DNA of 64,000 nt. It comes from Streptomyces sp. V1I1. GTDB lineage: Bacteria > Actinomycetota > Actinomycetes > Streptomycetales > Streptomycetaceae. Of this stretch, positions 1 through 8,055 are shown piece after piece (within the stretch, counting starts at the first letter, position 1; every line of letters starts with the position of its first letter). The translations under genes were made by a program, and so were the position numbers. The notes under the pieces were generated by a model, which worked only from the letters and a program-made list of their open reading frames with translations, did not search any database and had not been told where the DNA came from. Location: contig NZ_JAUSZH010000001.1 of NCBI RefSeq assembly GCF_030817355.1, positions 4,687,501-4,751,500 on the forward strand, read 5' to 3'.

Positions 1-654
1 CTCCAGGGCGTGCGGATCGGCCGCGGTCTGCCGCTCATGCTGGCCCAACCGGACGCTTTCGCCGATCAGTTCCGCAGCCTGCTCGGCGCGGGAGCAGAGA
101 CCGATCTGCGCATCATGATCCCGATGGTCGCGAGCATCGACGAACTCCGTGCCTGCCGACGCCTTCTCCAGGCCGCAGCCGCCGAAGCCGGCGTCCCGAC
201 CCCGCCGCTGGGCATCATGGTGGAGCTTCCCGAAGCCGTCGCCGCGGCCGACGACCTCGCCCGCGAGGCGGCGTTCCTGTCCATCGGCAGCAATGACCTC
301 ACCTGCCAGATCCTGGGCCTGGACCGGCGCGACCCCACCGCCACCCCCGCTATGGCGGCACACCCCGCCGTACTCCACGCCATCGCCCAGGTCGTCACCG
401 CCGCCCACCGCCACAATCGTCAGGTCTCCGTCTGCGGCGACGCCGCAGCCGACCCCCTCGTCACTCCCCTCCTCATCGGTCTCGGCTGCGACAGCCTCTC
501 CGTCGCCCCCGCCGCCCTCGACGAGGTCCGCGCCCGCATCCGCCGCCTGCGCCATGACACCTGCGCCTCCCTGGCGGCCATCGCGCTCACCCGCGAAACC
601 CCCGAAGAGGTCTGGCGACTCGTCGAGCAGTGCTGCCTGCCGTCGCTGCCCTGA
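1..654 (+). CDS. PTS enzyme I-type phosphotransferase, C-terminal part (5' end outside window)
   Basis: The reading frame is open from the first base, so the gene begins upstream of the window. The visible 217 codons match the C-terminal PEP-binding barrel of enzyme I/PEP-utilising enzymes: GIMVELPEA, then the substrate-loop motif SIGSNDLT, then VSVCGDAAADP, whose cysteine aligns with the catalytic Cys of enzyme I. Family role: it transfers phosphate from PEP to a histidine on its own N-terminal domain and on to HPr. The dhaKL genes start 170 bp downstream in the same direction. I therefore infer that it feeds phosphate to dihydroxyacetone kinase, possibly as a DhaM-HPr-enzyme I fusion; the missing N-terminus would decide this. 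Confidence 0.85.
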   Translation, partial: LQGVRIGRGLPLMLAQPDAFADQFRSLLGAGAETDLRIMIPMVASIDELRACRRLLQAAAAEAGVPTPPLGIMVELPEAVAAADDLAREAAFLSIGSNDLTCQILGLDRRDPTATPAMAAHPAVLHAIAQVVTAAHRHNRQVSVCGDAAADPLVTPLLIGLGCDSLSVAPAALDEVRARIRRLRHDTCASLAAIALTRETPEEVWRLVEQCCLPSLP

Positions 655-719
655 CCCGAGCCGCGCACATGGCGCGATCAGTCGAGCGTGGGCAGGTCCG
701 ACCGGACCGGCCCACCAAA

Positions 720-785
720 GGATTTGCGTGACGCGCAAGGTGACGCCCTGACAAATCCCACTGATCCACCCCATTTAAGGGATTT
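720..785. promoter_or_regulatory. Repeated GGATTT/AAATCC motifs upstream of dhaK
   Basis: AAATCCC (753-759) and GGGATTT (779-785) form an inverted repeat with a 19-bp spacer. A further GGATTT lies at 720-725. The group sits 40-105 bp before the dhaK start and is AT-richer than its surroundings. I infer a promoter/operator region; the cognate regulator is not visible. Confidence 0.35.
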
Positions 786-824
786 CTACTGATGCTCTTA
801 TCCAGTCAAGAAGGGGCCTGAACC

Positions 825-1817
825 GTGAAGAAGCTCATCAACTCGCCCGATGAGGTGCTTGCCGATGCTCTCGTCGGCGTGGCCGCCGCGCACCCCTCAC
901 TGACGGTCAACACGTCCGACCGCTACATCATCCGCGCGGGCGGGCCGACCGCTGGGAAGGTCGGCCTGGTGTCAGGTGGCGGGTCCGGGCACGAGCCGCT
1001 GCACGGCGGGTTCGTCGGGTACGGGATGCTGGATGCGGCCTGTCCTGGTGAGGTGTTCACATCTCCCGTGCCGGACCAGATCCTCGCGGCCACGCGGGCC
1101 GTTGACGGCGGGGCGGGGGTGCTGCACATCGTGAAGAACTACACCGGCGACGTGCTGAACTTCCAGATGGCCGCCGACTTGGCCGCCGACGACGGCGTGC
1201 GGGTGGAGGGCGTCGTGGTCAATGACGACGTCGCCGTGGAGAACAGTACGTGGACGGCCGGCCGACGGGGTACCGGGGCGACCGTCTTCGTGGAGAAGAT
1301 CGTCGGTGCGGCTGCCGAGCTTGGCGCCGACCTGGCCTCGGCTGCGGCTTGGGGCCGGGAGATCAACGACCGGTCCCGTTCGTTCGGGGTGGCGCTCACG
1401 CCGTGCACGGTGCCCGCGGCGGGCAAACCCGGTTTCGAGCTGGGCGAGGACGAGATCGAGCTGGGCGTCGGCATCCACGGCGAGCCCGGTCGCGCCCGCG
1501 GCAGCCTCGTCTCCGCCAAGGAGATCGTCGGTGTCGCGTTGGAAGCCATCCACGCCGACATGCCGCTCTCAGGCGAAGTGCTCGTGATGGTCAACGGCCT
1601 GGGTGGCACCCCGCTTCTTGAGCTGTACGTGGTGTATGCCGCGGTTGCCGAGTGGCTCGCCGACCATGGCGTGTGGATCACCCGCAACCTGGTCGGCAAC
1701 TACATCACCAGCCTGGACATGGCCGGTTGCACGATCACGGTGTGCCGCCTTACGCCGCAGCTCACCTATCTGTGGGATGCCCCCGTCGAGACCCCCGCGC
1801 TGCGCTGGGGACGCTGA
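825..1817 (+). CDS. dhaK: Dihydroxyacetone kinase subunit DhaK (PTS-dependent)
   Basis: The 330-residue protein matches the DhaK subunit, which binds dihydroxyacetone covalently and receives phosphate from DhaL. Key residues fall exactly where they do in E. coli DhaK: His56 in SGGGSGHEP, Asp109 in NYTGD, and His218, the hemiaminal histidine, in GVGIHGEPG. The start is a GTG preceded by the purine-rich AAGGGG about 8 bp upstream. dhaL follows after 46 bp, and an enzyme I-type gene precedes it. This arrangement indicates the PEP-dependent rather than the ATP-dependent enzyme. Product: dihydroxyacetone phosphate for glycolysis, cytoplasmic. Confidence 0.97.
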   Translation: MKKLINSPDEVLADALVGVAAAHPSLTVNTSDRYIIRAGGPTAGKVGLVSGGGSGHEPLHGGFVGYGMLDAACPGEVFTSPVPDQILAATRAVDGGAGVLHIVKNYTGDVLNFQMAADLAADDGVRVEGVVVNDDVAVENSTWTAGRRGTGATVFVEKIVGAAAELGADLASAAAWGREINDRSRSFGVALTPCTVPAAGKPGFELGEDEIELGVGIHGEPGRARGSLVSAKEIVGVALEAIHADMPLSGEVLVMVNGLGGTPLLELYVVYAAVAEWLADHGVWITRNLVGNYITSLDMAGCTITVCRLTPQLTYLWDAPVETPALRWGR

Positions 1818-1863
1818 ACGGCCTCGGACACCACGACGGACACCACGAGGGAGAAGGACGACG

Positions 1864-2532
1864 ATGGACGCGAGCATGTTCCGGGCCTGGATCCATGAGG
1901 CGGCCCGACTGGTGGTCGACAACACCGATCATCTGACCCGCCTCGACTCCGCTGTTGGCGACGCCGACCACGGCATCAACATGCGCCGTGGCCTGCAAGC
2001 GGCGGTGGCAATGCTGGACGAAACCAACCCGTCCACCCCCGGTGCGGTGCTCGCCACCGTCGGCCGGGCACTGATCAGCAAGACCGGCGGCGCCTCGGGA
2101 CCGCTGTACGGCACCGGGTTCCGGCAGGCCGCGCGGACCCTGGGCGAGGAACCAGACGTGTCTGCGGCACAACTTGGGGCAGCGTTGACGGCTGCCCTCA
2201 CCGGCATCCAGCGGATCGGCGCGGCACTCGAGGGCGACAAAACGATGATCGACGCCCTCAGCCCGGCCGTGACCGCCTACCAGGCCGTCATCGACACCGG
2301 CGGTGACCTGACCAACGCCACCCGCGCGGCGTCCGACGCCGCAGTGCGGGGCCTGAAGCAGACCGTCGGCATGCAGGCACGGAAGGGCCGCGCGAGCTAT
2401 CTCGGCGCCCGCACCATCGGCCACGAGGACCCCGGCGCGGCGTCGACCGTGCTCATTCTGTCTGCCCTCGCGACCGTCACCGCGGCAAGCGGGCGGAGGA
2501 GCGAGCGGCCAGGCACAGGGGCGGCGCCATGA
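1864..2532 (+). CDS. dhaL: Dihydroxyacetone kinase subunit DhaL
   Basis: This 222-residue ADP-binding subunit carries the family motifs: LDSAVGDADHG near residues 27-37, with the three aspartates (28, 33, 35) that coordinate magnesium; GGASGPLYG; GDKTMIDAL; and a C-terminal GRASYLGARTIGHEDPGAAS block. I chose the ATG at 1864 because it starts the conserved domain and lies just after a purine-rich stretch (GAGAAGGA). In the PTS-type enzyme DhaL holds ADP as a cofactor rephosphorylated by DhaM. No dhaM follows here, so the phosphoryl donor domain must be in the upstream gene or elsewhere. Confidence 0.95.
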   Translation: MDASMFRAWIHEAARLVVDNTDHLTRLDSAVGDADHGINMRRGLQAAVAMLDETNPSTPGAVLATVGRALISKTGGASGPLYGTGFRQAARTLGEEPDVSAAQLGAALTAALTGIQRIGAALEGDKTMIDALSPAVTAYQAVIDTGGDLTNATRAASDAAVRGLKQTVGMQARKGRASYLGARTIGHEDPGAASTVLILSALATVTAASGRRSERPGTGAAP

Positions 2533-2627
2533 ACGTGGTGTCCGGCAGGTGGGCCAGCACGGGGGTGGCTCCCGACACCGCCAACGAAGTGGTTGCGATC
2601 TTGAACAGCTCCGAGACCGACGCGTAG
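2529..2627 (+). CDS. Possible 32-residue ORF overlapping the dhaL stop
   Basis: An ATGA overlap with the dhaL stop opens a 32-codon frame ending at TAG. The peptide contains GVAPDTANEVVAILN. The overlap suggests translational coupling, but the product matches nothing I recognise and occupies the place where dhaM often lies. It may be a remnant or a chance frame. Confidence 0.25.
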   Translation: MNVVSGRWASTGVAPDTANEVVAILNSSETDA

Positions 2628-2710
2628 TTCGCTGCCCCATGCACCTCCAAGTGGACTCACGAGGCAATGGCCTCATTCAGCGACGTCACGACAAGCGCAC
2701 TCGCGCGATG

Positions 2711-2743
2711 AGGGGCGCGTCCGCGATGCGCGCACGCGCCCCT
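2711..2743. terminator. Hairpin downstream of dhaKL
   Basis: AGGGGCGCGT and ACGCGCCCCT form a perfect 10-bp stem around a 13-base loop, 180 bp after dhaL and before the kinase gene. No T-run follows, which is usual for streptomycete terminators. Confidence 0.55.
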
Positions 2744-2784
2744 GAATCGCGCACGTTCAATGGCGGGAAGAAGGTGCGAGGGCA

Positions 2785-5007
2785 GTGCAAACACAACCCG
2801 CGGTGCATCGCCACGGCACGGAACCGGTGCAGACGCCCCAGGCGAGAGGCAACGGTTCCGACAACGGCAGTACCGAGCCGGGCAATACCGATCCGGGCCC
2901 CGCGCGTGCAGGTGGAGGCCGTCGCCCGTACAGGGGCAGCAACCAGGCGGAGTTCGCCCCGAGTAACTGGAGTGTGCGTACCCAGCTGGTGGCTGTGGTG
3001 CTCATCCCGATCATCACCACGCTCGTACTCGGCGGTCTGCGGATCGGCTCGGCCGTGCAGAACGCACAGGACGTCAACAACGTCCGCCAGCTCGTTCGTA
3101 CCGTCGACAAGGGCACGGGGCTGTTGGAGGAGCTTGAGGACGAACGCGATCTCACCGCGCTCTACGTTGCGGCCGGGCGTACGGGCGACACGAGCCAGCT
3201 GGACACTCAGGGCTCCCAGGTAGACGCGGCGCTCGCCCGGGTCCGTGCCGAGGTCGCCCATGTCCACCGCGGGACGAATCCCGTCCTGGCCACCCGGCTC
3301 GCGGTGCTCAACGCCTTTGGCGGGAAGGTGGCGTCACTGCGCCACACGGTAGTCCACTCGAAAATGCGCTTGCTGTCCGTGGTCAACGCATACACGGCGT
3401 TGATCACCGAGCTCACCGACGCCCTTGACCTTCTCACGCCGGACATCGCCCACCAGACCCTTGCCGTGAGGGCCGGCGCGCTCGAGAACTTCACACAGGC
3501 CACGGAGGCAGCCTCCCGGCAACGCGCGCTGCTCGGCGGGGTGCTGACCCAGGGACACTTCGATTCGAGCGAGGCCCAGGGCATGACCCTCGCCGACCGG
3601 CAGCAACAGGCGTTGATCGGCGAGTTCCGGTCCGCTGCGCCGTCGGCCCAGCGTCAGTTCTACGAGCGCACCGTCACCGAAAGGGACGTCAACAAGGCTG
3701 AGGTGCTCCAGAAGCAGGTGCTCGCCCGGCATGGCACCAGCCGCCTCCGCCTCGACGCCGACGAGTGGTTCGACACCATGACGAGCAAGCTCGAGCTGAT
3801 GCGTCTGGTCGAGAAGCGGCTCGTCGGATCGGTCGAAGACGAGAGCTCGCGCGAGCAGCACCAGGCCGAGCGCTCAGTGTTCATCACCTCGCTCGTCGTG
3901 CTGCTAATCCTCCTGCTCACGTTCGGTGTGACGCACGTCTTCATACAGTCGATTGTCGGCCCGCTGCACACCCTGCGCGCCTCCGCTCTCGACATCACGG
4001 AACGCCGCCTGCCTGAAGTGGTCCGGCTGCTGCGGGGCTCCAGCGATACGCAACTGGAGGCCATCAAGTTCGAGCCCACGGGCATCAACTCGACCGACGA
4101 GATCGGCGGTGTCGCCCACGCGTTCGACGACGTCCATCGCGACTCCGTACGGCTGGCGTTCGAGCAAGCTCAGCTGCGAGGCCGCATCAACGCGATGTTC
4201 GTCAACCTTTCGCAGCGCAGCCAAAGCCTTGTGGAAGGGCAGCTGGAGCTGATCGACCATCTGGAGAACGGCGAGCAGGACCCCGACCTGCTCGCCAGCC
4301 TTTTCAAGCTCGACCACCTGGCCACCCGCATGCGCCGCAATGGGGAGAACCTACTCGTCCTCGCGGGCGAGAAGGCGGGCCGCCGCTGGAGCGCCCCGGT
4401 CCGGCTCGTGGACGTCCTCCGGGCCGCCACCAGTGAGATCGAGCAGTACCAGCGTGTGCAGCTACGCGGACTGGTAACCGCGGACGTCGACGGCCGGGCA
4501 GTGAACGACATCGTTCACCTCATCGCGGAGCTGCTGGAGAACGCGACCACGTTCTCCTCGCCGGACACCGAGGTGCTCGTCACAAGCCAGCTGCTGTCCG
4601 GCGGCGGCGCGAAGGTCGAAATCCAGGACAGCGGCATCGGCATGACCACAAAGGACCTTGAGGAGGCCAACGAGAGGCTCCTGAGCCCGCCAGTCGTCGA
4701 CGTCTCGGTGGCGCGGCGCATGGGTGTGTTCGTCGTGGGCCAGCTCTCCGGCCGCCACGGCATACGTGTCCAGCTCCGCAGTTCATCCCCTCGCGGCATC
4801 ACAGCAGTGGTCATGCTGCCCCAGAAGTTGGTCCGGGAACACGGAGATCACATGGATCCTCCCGGACTGTCAGCCAGGTACAACTCGGATGGACGCCTCA
4901 CCGGCTGGCGCAACTACGACACGACCGAGCAACTCAACGACAGCACGCTGACCAAACGCGCGTACCGGACACGCCTTCACGGCGCCCGCTCGGCCAGCAG
5001 AGAGTAA
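2785..5007 (+). CDS. Membrane sensor histidine kinase with nitrate/nitrite-sensing-type domain
   Basis: The 740-residue protein has a disordered N-terminus, a first membrane segment near residues 70-92, a long helical extracytoplasmic region of the NIT (nitrate/nitrite sensing) type, a second membrane segment near 365-390, a HAMP-like region, and a C-terminal kinase part. The ATPase N box (ELLENATTFSSPDTEV) and G box (VEIQDSGIGM) are clear. The dimerisation helix has FVNLSQRSQSLVEGQLELIDHLE with no obvious canonical H box. This architecture is that of conservon CvnA-type kinases in streptomycetes. The usual partners (roadblock, DUF742 and GTPase genes) do not follow, so it is an orphan here. 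GTG start with AAGAAGG upstream. Confidence 0.88.
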   Translation: MQTQPAVHRHGTEPVQTPQARGNGSDNGSTEPGNTDPGPARAGGGRRPYRGSNQAEFAPSNWSVRTQLVAVVLIPIITTLVLGGLRIGSAVQNAQDVNNVRQLVRTVDKGTGLLEELEDERDLTALYVAAGRTGDTSQLDTQGSQVDAALARVRAEVAHVHRGTNPVLATRLAVLNAFGGKVASLRHTVVHSKMRLLSVVNAYTALITELTDALDLLTPDIAHQTLAVRAGALENFTQATEAASRQRALLGGVLTQGHFDSSEAQGMTLADRQQQALIGEFRSAAPSAQRQFYERTVTERDVNKAEVLQKQVLARHGTSRLRLDADEWFDTMTSKLELMRLVEKRLVGSVEDESSREQHQAERSVFITSLVVLLILLLTFGVTHVFIQSIVGPLHTLRASALDITERRLPEVVRLLRGSSDTQLEAIKFEPTGINSTDEIGGVAHAFDDVHRDSVRLAFEQAQLRGRINAMFVNLSQRSQSLVEGQLELIDHLENGEQDPDLLASLFKLDHLATRMRRNGENLLVLAGEKAGRRWSAPVRLVDVLRAATSEIEQYQRVQLRGLVTADVDGRAVNDIVHLIAELLENATTFSSPDTEVLVTSQLLSGGGAKVEIQDSGIGMTTKDLEEANERLLSPPVVDVSVARRMGVFVVGQLSGRHGIRVQLRSSSPRGITAVVMLPQKLVREHGDHMDPPGLSARYNSDGRLTGWRNYDTTEQLNDSTLTKRAYRTRLHGARSASRE

Positions 5008-5381
5008 GCGCTACCGCGACCCTCGCCCAGCCATGGGGGTCGCAGTCTCGCGTCCCGGATGTCGCCTCTGGCCGCGGCACCACCGCACTCCTGCTCGCCG
5101 ACATCTACGGGGTACGGGTGGACGGCGTCGACTACTCCGCCGCCAACACTGCCCTCGTCCAAGGAGCGGCGCAGGCCGCGGGGGTTGGAGTTCGTCCAGG
5201 GAAAGGTCCAGGCCAAGTCAACGTGGCGTGGTACTCGTTCTGGGGCAGTGCCGCAGCCGGAGTCGCGGCGATGGTCGTGACCTCCACGGCCGACTGGGCG
5301 AGGAGCTTGCGGAAAACGCTCGTCCTCGCCCAGCTCACGCTGCAGATCACCGCTGCGACAGCAATTGTCGCCCAGGCGTGA
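5008..5381 (+). pseudogene. Class I SAM-dependent methyltransferase remnant
   Basis: Directly after the kinase stop, one frame without a usable start codon reads VPDVASGRGTTALLLA then GVRVDGVDYSAANTAL. These are motif I (the SAM-binding glycine loop) and post-I of arsenite/UbiE-like methyltransferases. The expected continuation, LEFVQGK, lies in a neighbouring frame near 5190-5210. The rest of the frame to TGA at 5381 does not resemble a methyltransferase core. A full enzyme would be about 250 residues. I infer a gene that has lost its start and most of its catalytic domain. Confidence 0.55.
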
Positions 5382-5414
5382 TGTGCCTGGAGCCTCCGCT
5401 CGTATGCTCGATCC

Positions 5415-8051
5415 ATGACGGATCACCAGCCCGGACGACCTGGACGGCCCACCGAGAACGCCATGCGCCGCGCCCTCAAGCGGGCCAGGGACGGCGTCGC
5501 TCTCGACACCGCCGAGGCGGCCGTGCTGTTGCAGGCGCGCGGGGAGGATCTCAAGGATCTCGCCGCGTCCGCCGCGCGCGTGCGGGATGCCGGGCTGGAG
5601 GCCGCGGGGCGGCCCGGGGTCATCACGTACTCGAAGAGCGTGTTCATTCCGCTGACCCGGCTGTGCCGGGACAAGTGCCACTACTGCACCTTCGCCACCG
5701 TGCCCGGCAAGCTGCGCCGGGCCCGGGCTACGGAGGGGGCACCTCCCGGACGGAGTCTGGGGGCGTTCATGTCGCCGGACGAGGTCCTCGACATCGCGCG
5801 GCGCGGCGCCGCACTTGGCTGCAAGGAAGCGCTCATCACCCTCGGCGACAAGCCCGAGGACCGCTGGCCCGAGGCGCGTGAGTGGCTGGAGGCCGAGGGC
5901 TACGACGACACCATCGCGTACGTACGGGCCATGGCGATCCGCATCCTGGAGGAGACCGGGCTGCTCCCGCATCTCAACCCGGGCGTCATGACGTGGACCG
6001 ACTTCCAGCGGCTCAAGCCGGTCGCGCCGTCCATGGGCATGATGCTGGAGACCACGGCGACCCGGCTGTGGAGCGAGCCCGGCGGGCCTCACTACGGGTC
6101 TCCGGACAAGGAGCCGGCCGTGCGGCTGCGCGTGCTGGAGGACGCAGGGCGCAGTTCCGTGCCGTTCACCAGCGGGCTGCTGATCGGGATCGGCGAGACG
6201 TATGAGGAGCGGGCGGACTCGCTGTTCGCGCTGCGGCGCATCGCCCGTGCGTACCACGGCATCCAGGAACTGATCATGCAGAACTTCCGCGCCAAGCCTG
6301 ACACGGCGATGCGCGGTATGCCGGACGCCGAGCTGGACGAGCTCGTCGCCACCGTCGCCGTCGCGCGGCACATCATGGGGCCGTCCGCCTGCCTCCAGGC
6401 GCCGCCGAACCTGGTGGCGGGCGAGTACGCGCGGCTCATCGGCGCCGGCATCGACGACTGGGGCGGGGTTTCGCCCGTCACCATCGACCATGTGAATCCG
6501 GAGCGGCCCTGGCCGCACATCGACGAGCTCGCCGCGGAGTCGGCAAAGGCCGGCTTTGAGCTTAGTGAACGGCTTTGCGTGTACCCGGAGTTCGTGCAGC
6601 GTGGCGAGCCCTGGCTCGATCCGCGGCTGCTTCCGCACGTCCGCGCGCTCGTCGACGAGGAGACCGGGCTGGCCCGCGAGGACGCCGTCGTCGAGGGGCA
6701 CCCCTGGCAGGAGCCGGACGAAGGTTTCACCGCCTCGGGCAGGACGGACCTTCACCGGACCATCGACACCGAAGGCCGTACCACCGACCGCCGCGACGAC
6801 TTCGACGACGTGTACGGCGACTGGGACGCGTTGCGCGAGGCCGCCGTGCCCGGCATGGTGCCCTCCCGTATCGACACCGATGTGAAAGCCGCGCTCAAGC
6901 AGGCCGCCGACGATCCGACCAAGCTGACGGACGACGAGGCCCTGGCCCTGCTGCACGCGGACGGCCCGGCTCTCGACGCGCTGACGCGGATCGCGGACGA
7001 GCTGCGCCGCGACACGGTCGGCGACGATGTCACTTACATCGTCACGCGCAACATCAACTTCACCAACGTCTGTTACACCGGCTGCCGTTTCTGCGCCTTC
7101 GCCCAGCGGCGTACGGACGCCGACGCCTACACCCTCTCCCTCGACCAGGTCGCCGACCGGGCCGCGCAGGCGTGGGACGTCGGCGCGGTCGAGGTGTGCA
7201 TGCAGGGCGGCATCCATCCCGACCTGCCGGGCACGGCGTACTTCGACATCGCCCGCGCCGTGAAGGAGCGCGTGCCGGACATGCATGTGCACGCCTTCTC
7301 GCCGATGGAGGTCGTCAACGGCGCGTCGCGGACCGGCCTTTCGATCCGTGAGTGGCTTGCTGCCGCAAAGGAGGCCGGACTCGATTCCATCCCCGGGACC
7401 GCCGCCGAGATCCTCGACGACGAGGTCCGCTGGATCCTCACCAAGGGCAAGCTGCCCACCGCCACCTGGATCGAGGTCGTCAAGACCGCGCACGAGCTGG
7501 GTATCCGTTCGTCTTCGACGATGATGTACGGGCATGTGGACCAGCCCCGGCACTGGCTCGGCCACCTCCGCACGCTCGCCGGGATCCAGCAGGCTGCACT
7601 GGATTCTGGGCGGCAAGGCTTCACGGAGTTCGTGACGCTGCCCTTCATTCATACGAACGCGCCTGTGTATCTGGCGGGGATCGCGCGGCCGGGGCCGACC
7701 ACGCGGGACAACCGCGCCGTCACCGCCATGGCCCGCGTCCTCCTCCACCCCCACATCACCAACATCCAGACCAGCTGGGTGAAGCTGGGGGCGGAGGGCG
7801 CGGCCGAGATGCTCCGCTCCGGGGCCAACGATCTCGGCGGCACTCTGATGGAGGAGACCATCTCCCGGATGGCGGGCTCGAGTTACGGCTCGTACCGCTC
7901 CGTACAGGACCTGATCGCCATCGCGGAGGCGGCAGGGCGGCCGGCCAGGCCGCGTACGACTCTGTACGGCGAGGTCCCCCAGGAGCGCGTGCGCGCCGCC
8001 GCCGCGTCCGACGGACATCTGCCCGAGCTGCTGCCGCTGCTGACAGACTGA
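5415..8051 (+). CDS. fbiC: Bifunctional FO synthase FbiC (CofG-CofH fusion)
   Basis: This 878-residue enzyme has two radical SAM halves that build the deazaflavin FO of cofactor F420 from tyrosine and a diaminouracil. The N-terminal CofG half has C84-x3-C88-x2-C91 (CRDKCHYC) and the C-terminal CofH half has C553-x3-C557-x2-C560 (CYTGCRFC). Each ligates a 4Fe-4S cluster. Length and domain order are those of actinobacterial FbiC. Between VPGKLR and the conserved [13 protein letters not shown] block an extra stretch of about 15 residues is encoded by a repeat element (see 5728-5763). The next gene starts 4 bp after the stop, so the two are probably co-transcribed. Confidence 0.97.
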   Translation: MTDHQPGRPGRPTENAMRRALKRARDGVALDTAEAAVLLQARGEDLKDLAASAARVRDAGLEAAGRPGVITYSKSVFIPLTRLCRDKCHYCTFATVPGKLRRARATEGAPPGRSLGAFMSPDEVLDIARRGAALGCKEALITLGDKPEDRWPEAREWLEAEGYDDTIAYVRAMAIRILEETGLLPHLNPGVMTWTDFQRLKPVAPSMGMMLETTATRLWSEPGGPHYGSPDKEPAVRLRVLEDAGRSSVPFTSGLLIGIGETYEERADSLFALRRIARAYHGIQELIMQNFRAKPDTAMRGMPDAELDELVATVAVARHIMGPSACLQAPPNLVAGEYARLIGAGIDDWGGVSPVTIDHVNPERPWPHIDELAAESAKAGFELSERLCVYPEFVQRGEPWLDPRLLPHVRALVDEETGLAREDAVVEGHPWQEPDEGFTASGRTDLHRTIDTEGRTTDRRDDFDDVYGDWDALREAAVPGMVPSRIDTDVKAALKQAADDPTKLTDDEALALLHADGPALDALTRIADELRRDTVGDDVTYIVTRNINFTNVCYTGCRFCAFAQRRTDADAYTLSLDQVADRAAQAWDVGAVEVCMQGGIHPDLPGTAYFDIARAVKERVPDMHVHAFSPMEVVNGASRTGLSIREWLAAAKEAGLDSIPGTAAEILDDEVRWILTKGKLPTATWIEVVKTAHELGIRSSSTMMYGHVDQPRHWLGHLRTLAGIQQAALDSGRQGFTEFVTLPFIHTNAPVYLAGIARPGPTTRDNRAVTAMARVLLHPHITNIQTSWVKLGAEGAAEMLRSGANDLGGTLMEETISRMAGSSYGSYRSVQDLIAIAEAAGRPARPRTTLYGEVPQERVRAAAASDGHLPELLPLLTD
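5728..5763. repeat. Small GC-rich palindromic repeat inserted in frame within fbiC
   Basis: The stretch contains GGAGGGGGCACCTCCC followed by GACGGAGTCTGGGGG. This resembles interspersed palindromic repeats normally seen between Streptomyces genes. Here it keeps the fbiC frame and encodes about [11 protein letters not shown]. Family membership is from memory of such repeats, not from a search. Confidence 0.55.
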
Positions 8052-8055
8052 CCGC

